In this document: positions 45,088 to 54,400 of the stretch, piece after piece | Layout: every line of letters starts with the position of its first letter | How positions within the stretch are numbered: the first letter of the stretch is position 1 | Origin: Intestinibacter sp964449895 | GTDB lineage: Bacteria > Bacillota > Clostridia > Peptostreptococcales > Peptostreptococcaceae | NCBI GenBank assembly: GCA_964449895.1 | Contig: CAYVBY010000011.1 | Location: 1-64,000, forward strand | Direction of reading: 5' to 3' | Length of the DNA: 64,000 nucleotides | Notes under the pieces: model-generated | Database searches by the model: none | What the model was told of the DNA's origin: nothing | The model's input: only the letters and a program-made list of their open reading frames with translations | Translations under genes and position numbers: made by a program

Positions 45088-45131
45088 AAAAAAGGATCTA
45101 ATTTAGCAAATTTAAATTAGATCCTTTTTTT
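45088..45131. terminator. Bidirectional terminator between the APC permease and yitT-like gene
   Basis: AAAAAAAAGGATCTAATTTA / TAAATTAGATCCTTTTTTT, a 20-bp near-perfect hairpin with A and T runs on its two sides. Confidence 0.8.
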
Positions 45132-45132
45132 A

Positions 45133-45804
45133 TTAAGAAACCATATCGTTAATTTCTATATCTTCAATAAATAAATTTTCTTGTTTTTTATTTTCTTTGT
45201 ATTGAGTTATCATATCTATTAATTTATCTACTAATAGACCATTTGTTATTACTGCTATTAGTGAAAAAATGCCTTTGTTAAATCCAAAAGCTATAGTACC
45301 ACCTATAACAACAAATAAATCTACCATTAATAGAGCTATCCCTATATTAAAGTTAGTATACTTACTTAATATTTTAGCTAAAATATCAGTCCCTCCTGTA
45401 GATGCATTTATTGAAAATGTTATTGCAAGTCCTACAGCTATTATTATAGTTCCACATAAAATAGCTAAAGTTAAATTAGTTGTAAGTGCATAACTGTGCA
45501 TAACTTTTTCCATAAAATCTATAACAAATGATAATGCAAAGCTAGCATATATAGTTTTTGCTCCAAAATCTCTACCAACTAATATAAATGATATTACAAA
45601 TAGTATTAGATTTCCTATAAAAATTAATGTCCCTATAGATAGAAATGGAATATAGTGATTTATTACTAAAGCCAATCCACTTAATCCACCTCCTGCTATA
45701 TTATTAGGCGAATAAAAATATTGCAGTCCAAATGCTACTAAAATTACACCTAATGTAATAATCGTATATTCTTTTATAATATTGATTATGTCATATTTCT
45801 TCAT
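45133..45804 (-). CDS. YitT-family membrane protein lacking DUF2179
   Basis: 223 residues, five or six hydrophobic segments. The N-terminal half has the YitT pattern (GVILVAFGLQYFYSPNNIAGGGLSGLA, abridged) and the ASTGGTDILA motif in the middle. Typical YitT proteins run to about 280-290 residues with a soluble C-terminal DUF2179 domain; here only about 25 hydrophilic residues follow the last helix. Not broken by a frameshift that I can see, so a naturally short form. Function of the family is not known. Confidence 0.8.
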   Translation of the reverse strand: MKKYDIINIIKEYTIITLGVILVAFGLQYFYSPNNIAGGGLSGLALVINHYIPFLSIGTLIFIGNLILFVISFILVGRDFGAKTIYASFALSFVIDFMEKVMHSYALTTNLTLAILCGTIIIAVGLAITFSINASTGGTDILAKILSKYTNFNIGIALLMVDLFVVIGGTIAFGFNKGIFSLIAVITNGLLVDKLIDMITQYKENKKQENLFIEDIEINDMVS

Positions 45805-45906
45805 CCAGTCATTCTCCTTTTTATATTCTAATTAAAATTCAATTTTCACGTACACTATATAATATCAAATTCTGTTAATTTTTTAAATGGATTTATTTTC
45901 ATATTT

Positions 45907-47343
45907 TTATTTATTTATAGATTCCACTATATGATTTTCTAAATATGCTTTCGCTTCTTCTTCAGTTATATTTGGATATATTTGTAATATACCATTCTTA
46001 ATAACATCTACATATCTTTCAGATGGTTCATTTTCTTCTCCAACTTCGAAATCAGTAAATGTAACTATCTTTTTATTTTCATACATTCCCAAGTCTAATT
46101 CATTTTGATACCATATACCTTCTTGATATTTTATTTCTTCAAATTGCTCTCTTGTCACAAGATACATTCTACCTAAAGTTTTTTCATTTTGATTTTCCTC
46201 TGCATCTATAAAAGCTACACCCTTTTGTTCCCATCTAGATGATGATTTAGAAAAATACATTCTATGGTTAATTAATATAGGTTTTGACTCAATAGGTTCT
46301 GAATTATCACTACAATTATTTATATATTTCATAAATCTATCATAATTCAAATTAGAACCATAACTTGCGTACCATACATATTCTGTATTTTCATCTTTTA
46401 TTTTCCACGCTGAAATTTTTTTATCATCACTAACTTCATGAAGATATACATATATTAAAGCTAAATGTTTAGTTCCTTTATTGTCAGTTACTACTGTAAA
46501 CTCTCTATCATATAAAAGTCCATTGCTTTCTAAATAGTCTATTCCATTCAAGTCATCATTTGAAATTACATACAACTCTCCTAAAACTTTATCTTCTAAA
46601 CTGTGTTTTACCGCAGGATATCCATGTCCTGTATCATAAAGTGTATATCCAGATGCAACCGCATCACCTATTACGCAATTATTTCTTAAGAATCTATGAT
46701 TATTATCCCCCTTCATAAGAGTTCCATATACAAATAATTTAAGTTGATTGTTAGCTTGTTTTTTCAATAAATTTTTAAATGCTATTGTATAGTCTTCACC
46801 CCATGCTCCCTTAGTTTTATTACTATTTACTCTGTTTTTTATATCATTAAATGTTCTATCTATCATTTTTGAAAAAGGTCTACAAAAATTATAATTTAAC
46901 TTCATAAATTCTAGTAAACCTGTGTCTATAAATAGATCCAATATTTCTATTTTAAATTCCATGCTTTCATATCCATGTCCAGATAAATTTGTTTTTGCAC
47001 AAGCTCTTAATCCCAAGTTTAGTGTTTCTTTGAATTTTGGAATATTTGAATCTATATTCATTAAATAAGCTATTATCATAATCATTACTGCATAGCATGT
47101 TGGATAATATATAAAATCTACTCTAGCTTCTTTTGGCATAAAATTATCCTTCATTACCATCCAAAACCCTTTTAAGCTAGTTTCATCTTTAACTTGTTCA
47201 TTTATAAGTGAAACACATATTTCTTCTATATCTTGTCTAGTCTTTTCACCGTCTATTATAGATTGTAATAAATCTCTTATTTCAGATTTGTTTTGTAAAG
47301 CAGCCTCTACATTAGTATTTTTTATAGGTTTCATAATCATCAT
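45907..47343 (-). CDS. Fusion protein with two gamma-glutamylcyclotransferase-like domains
   Basis: 478 residues in three parts. Residues 1-200 are helical and unrecognised. About 203-305 is a GGCT/AIG2-like domain: VYGTLMKG (205-212) and GELY (255-258), whose Glu256 matches the catalytic glutamate. About 323-475 is a second, divergent GGCT-like domain beginning YASYGSNL (325-332). Such folds act on gamma-glutamyl-amine or glutathione-type compounds. The ATG at 47343 has a GGAGG site. Next to an HTH gene on the same strand, 161 bases apart. Substrate and reason for the duplication are unknown. Confidence 0.65.
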   Translation of the reverse strand: MMIMKPIKNTNVEAALQNKSEIRDLLQSIIDGEKTRQDIEEICVSLINEQVKDETSLKGFWMVMKDNFMPKEARVDFIYYPTCYAVMIMIIAYLMNIDSNIPKFKETLNLGLRACAKTNLSGHGYESMEFKIEILDLFIDTGLLEFMKLNYNFCRPFSKMIDRTFNDIKNRVNSNKTKGAWGEDYTIAFKNLLKKQANNQLKLFVYGTLMKGDNNHRFLRNNCVIGDAVASGYTLYDTGHGYPAVKHSLEDKVLGELYVISNDDLNGIDYLESNGLLYDREFTVVTDNKGTKHLALIYVYLHEVSDDKKISAWKIKDENTEYVWYASYGSNLNYDRFMKYINNCSDNSEPIESKPILINHRMYFSKSSSRWEQKGVAFIDAEENQNEKTLGRMYLVTREQFEEIKYQEGIWYQNELDLGMYENKKIVTFTDFEVGEENEPSERYVDVIKNGILQIYPNITEEEAKAYLENHIVESINK

Positions 47344-47504
47344 ACTATCAACCTCCTGATATATTAAAATAATTTTTAAACATCGATGTTTTATATATGA
47401 AAAAATATATTATACATTAATTGTATAATATAAAAATATAAATTTTAACGAAGCCCAGCTTCATCTTTGATTTATTATGATTAATAGTATTTTTTCTTAT
47501 GAAA

Positions 47505-48512
47505 TCATCTATTTCTATTAGGTTTTTTTAATTTAGGAAGATAACACTTAATTTTATTTGTATCTATTTTTATTTCACGATTTTCTTCTTCATAAATTAT
47601 AGCTGTAATAATGTCTCCTTCTTTTGAAATAATTTCACTAACATATTGTTCAATTATTTTTCCCTCATCATTCTCATACTGTATAATGCAATTTTTACCA
47701 TTCTTGCGAATATCTAGATATTTATGGTCTAAAAAATCTTCTTCTATTTTAAACATAAATTTTCTTTCTGACGATTGTGCAATTTCATCATACCATCTTT
47801 TATTTAAATTTAATTCATCAACAAGCACATTTTGTATTCTATCTTTCGCATCATCAGATAATTGCATCCAAATAGCTACTGCTACTTCCTTAGCATATTC
47901 AGCATATCCATAATCTTTTCTAACATATAGTAAACCATTTAATATTGCTATAACTTGAGTTAAATTTTCTACTAAAAATAACGGATGTGCCTTCGATTTA
48001 AGTTTTATATTTCCTCCATTTCTTTTTTCGTATTCAATTTTTAACTCTTGATTTAAAACTCTCACTTTCCCATTATTTAAAGCAGATAAATCTTTTTCAA
48101 TCGTTCTTTCGCTTACTAAAAATTCTCTAGCTATTTCCTCTATATTAAATTCTGTATGCATTTTTTTTGCAATTAACAATCTTCTTTCTAACTCAGAATA
48201 ATATATTGGTAATTTTTTTATTTGTTTTTCTTTATAATAGTTATCATTCAGATATTCTATATATTTAGAATATACATAATAGGGTCTTTCCTTACTTGTT
48301 TTATTTTGAATAGATTTTATTATATCTTCTCTTATTTCATCTACAGATAATTTACTTATTTTTTTATCTAAATTTTGATTATCTAAATTTTCAAATACTT
48401 TAGATACTGTATCTTTACTTATTTTTCTGTTCTTATAAATCATTCCTTGTTTAGGTTGTTTATCTATAAATTTATCAATAGTCTCTCTAAATGTATCATC
48501 CCTTGAATACAT
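47505..48512 (-). CDS. HTH protein, WYL-regulator-like
   Basis: 335 residues. A helix-turn-helix (about 115-150; FNIEEIAREFLVSERTIEKD) in the middle, with RRLLIAKKMH just before it, resembles DeoR/WYL-type regulators. The C-terminal 80 residues are beta-rich as in WYL proteins, but the W-Y-L signature is not visible. The first 100 residues are charged and helical. The ATG at 48512 has AGGAGGA at a good distance; the in-frame TTG at 48533 does not. Likely a transcriptional regulator; ligand and targets unknown. Confidence 0.6.
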   Translation of the reverse strand: MYSRDDTFRETIDKFIDKQPKQGMIYKNRKISKDTVSKVFENLDNQNLDKKISKLSVDEIREDIIKSIQNKTSKERPYYVYSKYIEYLNDNYYKEKQIKKLPIYYSELERRLLIAKKMHTEFNIEEIAREFLVSERTIEKDLSALNNGKVRVLNQELKIEYEKRNGGNIKLKSKAHPLFLVENLTQVIAILNGLLYVRKDYGYAEYAKEVAVAIWMQLSDDAKDRIQNVLVDELNLNKRWYDEIAQSSERKFMFKIEEDFLDHKYLDIRKNGKNCIIQYENDEGKIIEQYVSEIISKEGDIITAIIYEEENREIKIDTNKIKCYLPKLKKPNRNR

Positions 48513-48533
48513 AAAAATCCTCCTAATACTCAA

Positions 48534-48566
48534 AAAGGAGATGTCACTAATTGTGTCATCTCCTTA
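48534..48566 (-). terminator. Terminator after gltX
   Basis: AAGGAGATGACAC / GTGACATCTCCTTTTTG hairpin on the minus strand, 23 bases past the stop; it just precedes the HTH gene. Confidence 0.75.
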
Positions 48567-48588
48567 AAAGTTTTATAAATATATTTAA

Positions 48589-50073
48589 TTAGATTAAATT
48601 TTCTTTAGCATAAGCTAATCTCTTTAAGCAAAGGTCTTTACCTAATATAGCCATTGTTAAACCTAAATCAGCACCATGCATTTGTCCAGTTAGAGGTATT
48701 CTAGCTCCCATGTATAAGTTTTTACCTTTTATTTTATGTTCTTTTTGGATAGCTTTTAATATAACTTTTACAGCTTCTTCATCTAAAACATCTACTTCAG
48801 CTATTTTTTCTTCTAAAGCATTTACTAAAGTTGGTATATGTTCCATTTTTAAGAATTCTGCACCTTCTTCAGTTTCTACAGTAACTGTCTCTCCAAAGAA
48901 TATTGAAACATGATCAGTTATTTCTTTTACATAGTGTAATTTTTCTTTTAATACAGATACTATTGCTTTTAAGAAATCATATTTTTCTTCTGCTTCTTCA
49001 GCAGTCACATATCCAGCTTCAACGATAAATGGTATAGCTAATTTAGCTAAAACATCATCATCTCCATCTTTCATGTAGTGTTGGTTAACCCAGTTTAATT
49101 TTTCTGTGTCAAATACTCCACCACTTTTTGAAACTCTTTCTATAGAGAAGGCTTGTTCTAATTCTTCCATAGAGAATATTTCTTTATTTTCTTCTGGAGA
49201 CCAACCAACTAATGCAACATAGTTAACTAAACCTTCTGGTAAATATCCTTTTTTCTTGAAGTCTTCTACTGCAACATCACCTTGTCTCTTACTTAATTTT
49301 TTCTTTTCTTTGTTAAGTATGTTTGGTAAGTGAACAAATGCTGGAGCTTCCCATCCAAATGCTTCATATAAGTAAACATGTTTTGGAGTTGAAGAAACCC
49401 ATTCTTCTCCTCTTATTACATGAGTTATTTTCATTAGGTGGTCATCAACTACAACTGCAAAATGGTAAGTTGGGAAACCATCAGTTTTTATTAATACTTG
49501 ATCATCTAAATCATTTGTATTAAATTCAGTTTCACCTCTAACTAAATCAGTGAATTTTATTACATGATTTTCTGGTAATCTAAGTCTTATAACATAAGGT
49601 TCACCAGCTGCTATTTTAGCTTCTACTTCTTCTTTAGTTAAATCTCTACAGTGACCATCATATCTTGGAGTTTCACCAGCTTCTTTTTGTTTTTCTCTTA
49701 CTTCATCTAATCTTTCTTTAGTACAGAAACAGTAGTATGCTTTTCCACTATCTAATAATTCTTGAATGTATTTTTTGTAGATTTCTAATCTTTCTGATTG
49801 GATATATGGTCCATATTCGCCTTTTTGAACTACATTTCCATTTTCATCTAACATAACACCTTCATCATGATTAACGCCAGCCCATTTCATAGCATTTAAC
49901 ATGTTTTCTATAGCACCATCTACTAATCTAGTTCTATCTGTATCTTCTACTCTTAATATATATTTTCCGCCCATTTTTTTAGCAAATAAATAGTTGTATA
50001 AAGCAGTTCTTAAACTACCTATATGCACAAATCCCGTTGGACTTGGAGCAAATCTTACTCTTACTTCACTCAT
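48589..50073 (-). CDS. gltX: Glutamyl-tRNA synthetase
   Basis: 494-residue class I synthetase charging tRNA-Glu (and often tRNA-Gln for later amidation). HIGH-type motif PSPTGFVHIGSLRTAL at residues 9-24, KMSKS-type KLSKRQGD near 262-269, and the C-terminal anticodon-binding bundle are all present. It follows proS by 15 bases in the same orientation, so it may share the T-box-controlled message. Confidence 0.95.
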   Translation of the reverse strand: MSEVRVRFAPSPTGFVHIGSLRTALYNYLFAKKMGGKYILRVEDTDRTRLVDGAIENMLNAMKWAGVNHDEGVMLDENGNVVQKGEYGPYIQSERLEIYKKYIQELLDSGKAYYCFCTKERLDEVREKQKEAGETPRYDGHCRDLTKEEVEAKIAAGEPYVIRLRLPENHVIKFTDLVRGETEFNTNDLDDQVLIKTDGFPTYHFAVVVDDHLMKITHVIRGEEWVSSTPKHVYLYEAFGWEAPAFVHLPNILNKEKKKLSKRQGDVAVEDFKKKGYLPEGLVNYVALVGWSPEENKEIFSMEELEQAFSIERVSKSGGVFDTEKLNWVNQHYMKDGDDDVLAKLAIPFIVEAGYVTAEEAEEKYDFLKAIVSVLKEKLHYVKEITDHVSIFFGETVTVETEEGAEFLKMEHIPTLVNALEEKIAEVDVLDEEAVKVILKAIQKEHKIKGKNLYMGARIPLTGQMHGADLGLTMAILGKDLCLKRLAYAKENLI

Positions 50074-50088
50074 CTTATACCTCCTGTA

Positions 50089-51804
50089 TTATCCTAATTT
50101 TACGTTATTTTTTACAAATTCAGCTTTTACTCTGTCTAATACTTCTTCAACAGTTATTATTTCTTTATCAGCTTCACTTCTTAATTTAAATTCAACTTTT
50201 CCATCAACTATATCTTTACCAACTGTAATTCTCATTGGTATACCTAATAAATCAGAATCTTTGAATTTGAATCCAGCTCTTTCATTTCTATCATCTAATA
50301 AAACTTCTACACCAGCTGCTTGTAATTCATTGTAGATTTTTTCTGCATTTTCTAGATGTTCTTCTTTTTTAACATTAACTGGAACTACTACTACATGATA
50401 TGGAGCTAATGCTAATGGCCATATTATACCATTTTCATCATGGTGTTGTTCTATTACAGCTGCAACAGTTCTTTCAACACCTATTCCGTAACATCCCATT
50501 ATAATTGGTTGAGATTTTCCGTTTTGATCTAAGAAAGTAGCTCCCATAGATTCAGAATATTTAGTTCCTAATTTGAATATATGACCAACTTCAACACCTC
50601 TCATTATTTGAAGTGGTGCACCACATTTTGGACATTTATCTCCTTCTTGAACATTTCTGAAATCACCTACTACACCGTCGAAATCTCTTCCAAAGTTAGC
50701 ATTTTGTATATGGAAATCAGTTTTGTTAGCACCGATTATTACATTTCTTTGATTTACTACTTCTTCATCTATGAATAAATAGTCAGCTTTTATTCCTATT
50801 GGTCCTGCAAATCCTACTTCAGCACCAGTAACAGCTTTTACCATTTCTTCATCTGCCATTTCAAATTCTACAGCTCCACCTATAGCATTAGCAAGTTTAG
50901 TTTCATTAGCATCTCTATCTCCTCTAACTACTACTGCTACTGATTTTCCGTCTGCATTGTATATTAATGTTTTAGCAAATTTACCTGCATCTATTTTGAA
51001 GAATTCTTGTAAATCTTCTATAGTATGAACATTTGGAGTTGAAATCTCACTCATTTCTTTCATTTCTTCAGTTGAAGGTTCATGATTAACAGAAGTTGCT
51101 TTTTCTATATTAGCTGCATAATCGCATCCACTACAGAATACTATTTCATCTTCACCAACTTCTGATTTTACCATAAATTCAGCTGATGCAGAACCACCCA
51201 TAGCACCTGAATCTGCTTGAACTGGGCTGTTTTCTAATCCACATCTTGCAAATATTCTAGTATATGCATCAAACATATCATTGTATGATTTATCTAATCC
51301 TTCTAAATCCGCATCAAAACTATAAGCATCTTTCATTGTGAAGTTTCTAGTTCTCATAACTCCAAATCTAGGTCTTCTTTCATCTCTAAATTTAGTTTCT
51401 ATTTGATATAAATTCATTGGAAGTTGTTTGTATGAAGTTATTTCATTTTTCATTATATAAGTGAAAGTTTCTTCATGAGTTGGTCCTAGACAGTAATCTC
51501 TACCATTTCTGTCTTTTAATCTAAACATTTCAGGACCCATAACATCCCATCTTCCTGATTCTTGCCATAATTCAGCAGGAATTAATAATGCACATGATAT
51601 TTCTTGTGCTCCTTTAGCGTTCATTTCTTCTCTTATTATATCTTCAACTTTTCTGAACACTCTTATTCCCATTGGTAATTGGTTGTAAATTCCTGATGCC
51701 ATCTTTCTTATCATACCTGCTCTAAGCATTAATTGATGACTTGTAATTTCTGCATCAGATGGTATTTCTTTTAATGTTGGCATTAACATTTTTGACATTC
51801 TCAT
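50089..51804 (-). CDS. proS: Prolyl-tRNA synthetase, bacterial type
   Basis: 571-residue class II enzyme with the bacterial insertion (editing) domain (about 225-390; GDRDANETKLANAIGG region) between motifs 2 and 3. Motif 1 region MASGIYNQLPMGIRV, motif 2 FRDERRPRFGVMRTREF-type (here MRTRNFTMKDAYSF) and motif 3 GCYGIGVERTVAAV are clear. It is preceded by a complete T-box riboswitch with a proline specifier. Start ATG has AGGAGGA nine bases away. Confidence 0.96.
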   Translation of the reverse strand: MRMSKMLMPTLKEIPSDAEITSHQLMLRAGMIRKMASGIYNQLPMGIRVFRKVEDIIREEMNAKGAQEISCALLIPAELWQESGRWDVMGPEMFRLKDRNGRDYCLGPTHEETFTYIMKNEITSYKQLPMNLYQIETKFRDERRPRFGVMRTRNFTMKDAYSFDADLEGLDKSYNDMFDAYTRIFARCGLENSPVQADSGAMGGSASAEFMVKSEVGEDEIVFCSGCDYAANIEKATSVNHEPSTEEMKEMSEISTPNVHTIEDLQEFFKIDAGKFAKTLIYNADGKSVAVVVRGDRDANETKLANAIGGAVEFEMADEEMVKAVTGAEVGFAGPIGIKADYLFIDEEVVNQRNVIIGANKTDFHIQNANFGRDFDGVVGDFRNVQEGDKCPKCGAPLQIMRGVEVGHIFKLGTKYSESMGATFLDQNGKSQPIIMGCYGIGVERTVAAVIEQHHDENGIIWPLALAPYHVVVVPVNVKKEEHLENAEKIYNELQAAGVEVLLDDRNERAGFKFKDSDLLGIPMRITVGKDIVDGKVEFKLRSEADKEIITVEEVLDRVKAEFVKNNVKLG

Positions 51805-51839
51805 ATCTATTTATCCTCCTTAAATTTTCTCAGTATTAA

Positions 51840-52062
51840 AAAAACCTTTCATCTCCTATAAAAGAGACGAAAGGTTATATTTCCGCGGTACCACTCTAAT
51901 TAGCTCAAATGAGCTCTCTCATAAGGATATAACGGTCCTGCCCGTAAAAACTTTTTACCGTTTTTATGCTAAAAGACTGGTTCAAAAACATCATCATAGA
52001 AACTCTCACCACTATTTCCTCTCTGTAAAGAATCAAATTTTTTACTATTTCTTTATCATTGC
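51840..52062 (-). promoter_or_regulatory. T-box riboswitch upstream of proS (proline)
   Basis: About 220 bases on the minus strand. The T-box sequence AGAGTGGTACCGCGGAA is at 51881-51897. It is followed by the terminator hairpin AACCTTTCGTCTC / GAGATGAAAGGTT (51843-51876) with T7. Upstream, stem I contains AGTGGTGAGAG and, in its specifier loop, GAACCAG, giving a CCA proline codon (51978-51980). It should read uncharged tRNA-Pro and let proS (and probably gltX) be transcribed when proline is scarce. Confidence 0.9.
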
Positions 52063-52122
52063 TTTTTATAAATTCATTAGAATAAACTATATTAAATTTT
52101 TAATTATTTCATAATCTCTTTT

Positions 52123-52152
52123 ATAATATATTATTTTTATATTATTTGTCAA
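52123..52152 (-). promoter_or_regulatory. Promoter of the proS T-box unit
   Basis: TTGACA at 52147-52152 overlaps the last codons of ispF; an 18-base spacer leads to TATTAT at 52123-52128 on the minus strand. Confidence 0.5.
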
Positions 52153-52621
52153 CTTTAATTAATAAACATACAGCCTGTGATGATATACCTTCCTTGCTAC
52201 CTGTAAATCCTAAACCTTCTTCTGTTGTAGCCTTTACATTTATACAGTCTATATCTACATTTATGGCTTTTGAAATATTTTGTCTCATATTTAAAATATG
52301 TGGAGCCATCTTTGGTGCTTGTGCAATTATTATGCTGTCTATATTATTAACTTTATAACCTTTACTTTCTATTAGATTATTTACATATTCTAATAATTTT
52401 ATACTATCTGCACCTTTATATTTAGGATCCGTATCTGGGAAATGTTTCCCAATATCTCCTAAAGCTAAAGCTCCTAGCATCGCATCCATTATAGCATGAA
52501 CAAGTACATCTGCATCTGAATGTCCCAAAAGTCCCTTTTCATGTTCAATTTCAACTCCGCCTAATATTAATTTTCTATCTGGAACTAATTTATGAACATC
52601 ATATCCTATACCAATTCTCAT
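52142..52621 (-). CDS. ispF: 2-C-methyl-D-erythritol 2,4-cyclodiphosphate synthase
   Basis: 159-residue zinc enzyme of the methylerythritol phosphate pathway. GYDVHKL at the N-terminus, HSDADVLVHAIMDAMLGA with the metal ligands, DIGKHFPDTDP and GLGFTGSKEGI are all canonical. It comes 53 bases after ispD on the same strand. Confidence 0.96.
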   Translation of the reverse strand: MRIGIGYDVHKLVPDRKLILGGVEIEHEKGLLGHSDADVLVHAIMDAMLGALALGDIGKHFPDTDPKYKGADSIKLLEYVNNLIESKGYKVNNIDSIIIAQAPKMAPHILNMRQNISKAINVDIDCINVKATTEEGLGFTGSKEGISSQAVCLLIKVDK

Positions 52622-52674
52622 TTTTTATCTCCTATAATTTTTAAAATATATTATCAATTACTATAAACTTTTTA

Positions 52675-53364
52675 TTATTTTTTATTTTTTCTTAAGTTTA
52701 AGATTTGTTTTGCTACATTTATATCTTCTGGATTAGTAATTTTTATATTATCATAAGATCCTAAAACCATTGTAACTTGTTGACCTAAAAATTCGACTAA
52801 CATCGAATCATCTGTTCCATAAAAATTCTTATCATATGCATTTTTATATGCATTTATTATTAAATCCTTTTGAAAAGCTTGTGGTGTTTGAGCTGACCAT
52901 AATTTTTCTCTAGATGGTGTACTTTTTATTACTCCATTTTCAACTACTTTTATTGTATCTTTAACTGGAACTCCTACTACTACTGCTTTTTTTTCTTTTG
53001 TTATTTGTATTGTCTCGTTTATTATTTCATGACTTACAAAAGGTCTAGCACCATCATGAATTAAAACTATATCACTATTTGAATCTAATTTCTTCAAACC
53101 ATTATAAATAGAATCTTGTCTTTCTTTTCCTCCATAAGCTATTTTTATGTTTTTAAAACCATACTTATCTAATATTTCACTCTCAAAAAAATTTTCTTCT
53201 TCTTGCTTTATACAGACAATAATTTCATTTATATTTTCATTTTTATAAAATACATCTATTGTATGAGCTATCATTTCTTTTCCATCAATTTTTATATACT
53301 GCTTATTCATACCTAAATTCATTCGTTTTCCACTTCCAGCGGCAACAATTATTACACTATTCAT
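52675..53364 (-). CDS. ispD: 2-C-methyl-D-erythritol 4-phosphate cytidylyltransferase
   Basis: 229-residue enzyme that joins CTP and methylerythritol phosphate. The nucleotide-binding VAAGSGKRMNLGMNKQYIK (about 7-25), HDGARPFVS and WSAQTPQAF are the expected motifs. It starts 17 bases after acoB, so it may be on the acoA-acoB transcript. Confidence 0.95.
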   Translation of the reverse strand: MNSVIIVAAGSGKRMNLGMNKQYIKIDGKEMIAHTIDVFYKNENINEIIVCIKQEEENFFESEILDKYGFKNIKIAYGGKERQDSIYNGLKKLDSNSDIVLIHDGARPFVSHEIINETIQITKEKKAVVVGVPVKDTIKVVENGVIKSTPSREKLWSAQTPQAFQKDLIINAYKNAYDKNFYGTDDSMLVEFLGQQVTMVLGSYDNIKITNPEDINVAKQILNLRKNKK

Positions 53365-53381
53365 AATTTCACCTCTTGAAT

Positions 53382-54365
53382 TTATCTATTTACTAAGCTT
53401 CTAATTGCTTCTACAATTTCATCAACACTTGGTACAACAGCTGCTTCTAGTTGACGATTGCATGGAATAGGTACATCCTTTCCTGCTAATCTCTTAACTG
53501 GTGCCTTTAGGTAATCAAAAGCTTCCTCAGCTATAATAGCAGCTACCTCGCCACCTACTCCACCTGTTTTTGATGCTTCATGAACAATTAATGCTCTTCC
53601 TGTTTTTGAAACACTTTTTATTATTGTTTCCTTATCCATCGGATATAGAGTTCTTAAATCTATTATTTCAACATCGATATTTTCATTTTTTAAAATTTCT
53701 GCTGCATTTACACATCTCTCAAACATTCTTCCATAAGTAACTACTGTAATATCAGAACCACTTCTTTTTATATCCGCCTTACCTAATTCAATTACATAGT
53801 CTTCCACTGGAACTAATCCTTTAGTTTTGTATAATAATTTATTTTCATAAAAAATTACTGGATTATTATCTCTAATTGCAGCCTTTAATAATCCCTTTGC
53901 ATCTGCTGGTGTTGAAGGTGCAACAACTTTAAGACCTGGTATATGGCATGTCCAAGCTTCTAAACTTTGTGAATGCTGTGCTGCTGCTCCTGTACCAGAT
54001 CCTCCAGGACATCTAACTACCATTGGAACTTGAATTTTTCCTCCGAACATATATCTCATTTTTGCCGCTTGATTTACAATTACTTCCATAGATGTTGTAA
54101 TAAAATCACTAAACATAAGTTCCATTATAGTTCTTAATCCTGTTGCCGCTGCTCCAGCTGCACATCCTGCTATAGCTGCCTCTGATATAGGAGTATCTCT
54201 AACTCTTTCTGGTCCAAATTCTTCTATCATTCCATAAGAAACACCAAATCCACCACCATATACACCTATATCTTCTCCTAAAAATATTATATCTTCGTCT
54301 CTTCTCATTTCTTCTACCATAGCTTCTCGTACGGCTTCTTTATATGTTATCTCTTTAAATTCCAT
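53382..54365 (-). CDS. acoB: 2-oxoacid/acetoin dehydrogenase E1 component, beta subunit
   Basis: 327-residue transketolase-like subunit. EDIGVYGGGFGVSYGM, RDTPISEAAIAG and the central RCPGGSGTGAAAQHSQSLE are typical of E1-beta of acetoin, pyruvate or branched-chain 2-oxoacid dehydrogenases. With the alpha subunit it forms the thiamine pyrophosphate enzyme that decarboxylates or cleaves the substrate. No E2 (lipoyl acyltransferase) or E3 gene is adjacent. The acetoin assignment follows the related C. difficile locus and AcoA motifs. Confidence 0.85.
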   Translation of the reverse strand: MEFKEITYKEAVREAMVEEMRRDEDIIFLGEDIGVYGGGFGVSYGMIEEFGPERVRDTPISEAAIAGCAAGAAATGLRTIMELMFSDFITTSMEVIVNQAAKMRYMFGGKIQVPMVVRCPGGSGTGAAAQHSQSLEAWTCHIPGLKVVAPSTPADAKGLLKAAIRDNNPVIFYENKLLYKTKGLVPVEDYVIELGKADIKRSGSDITVVTYGRMFERCVNAAEILKNENIDVEIIDLRTLYPMDKETIIKSVSKTGRALIVHEASKTGGVGGEVAAIIAEEAFDYLKAPVKRLAGKDVPIPCNRQLEAAVVPSVDEIVEAIRSLVNR

Positions 54366-54400
54366 AATTAATCCTCCTAGAAATTTTATCAGTATATAGA

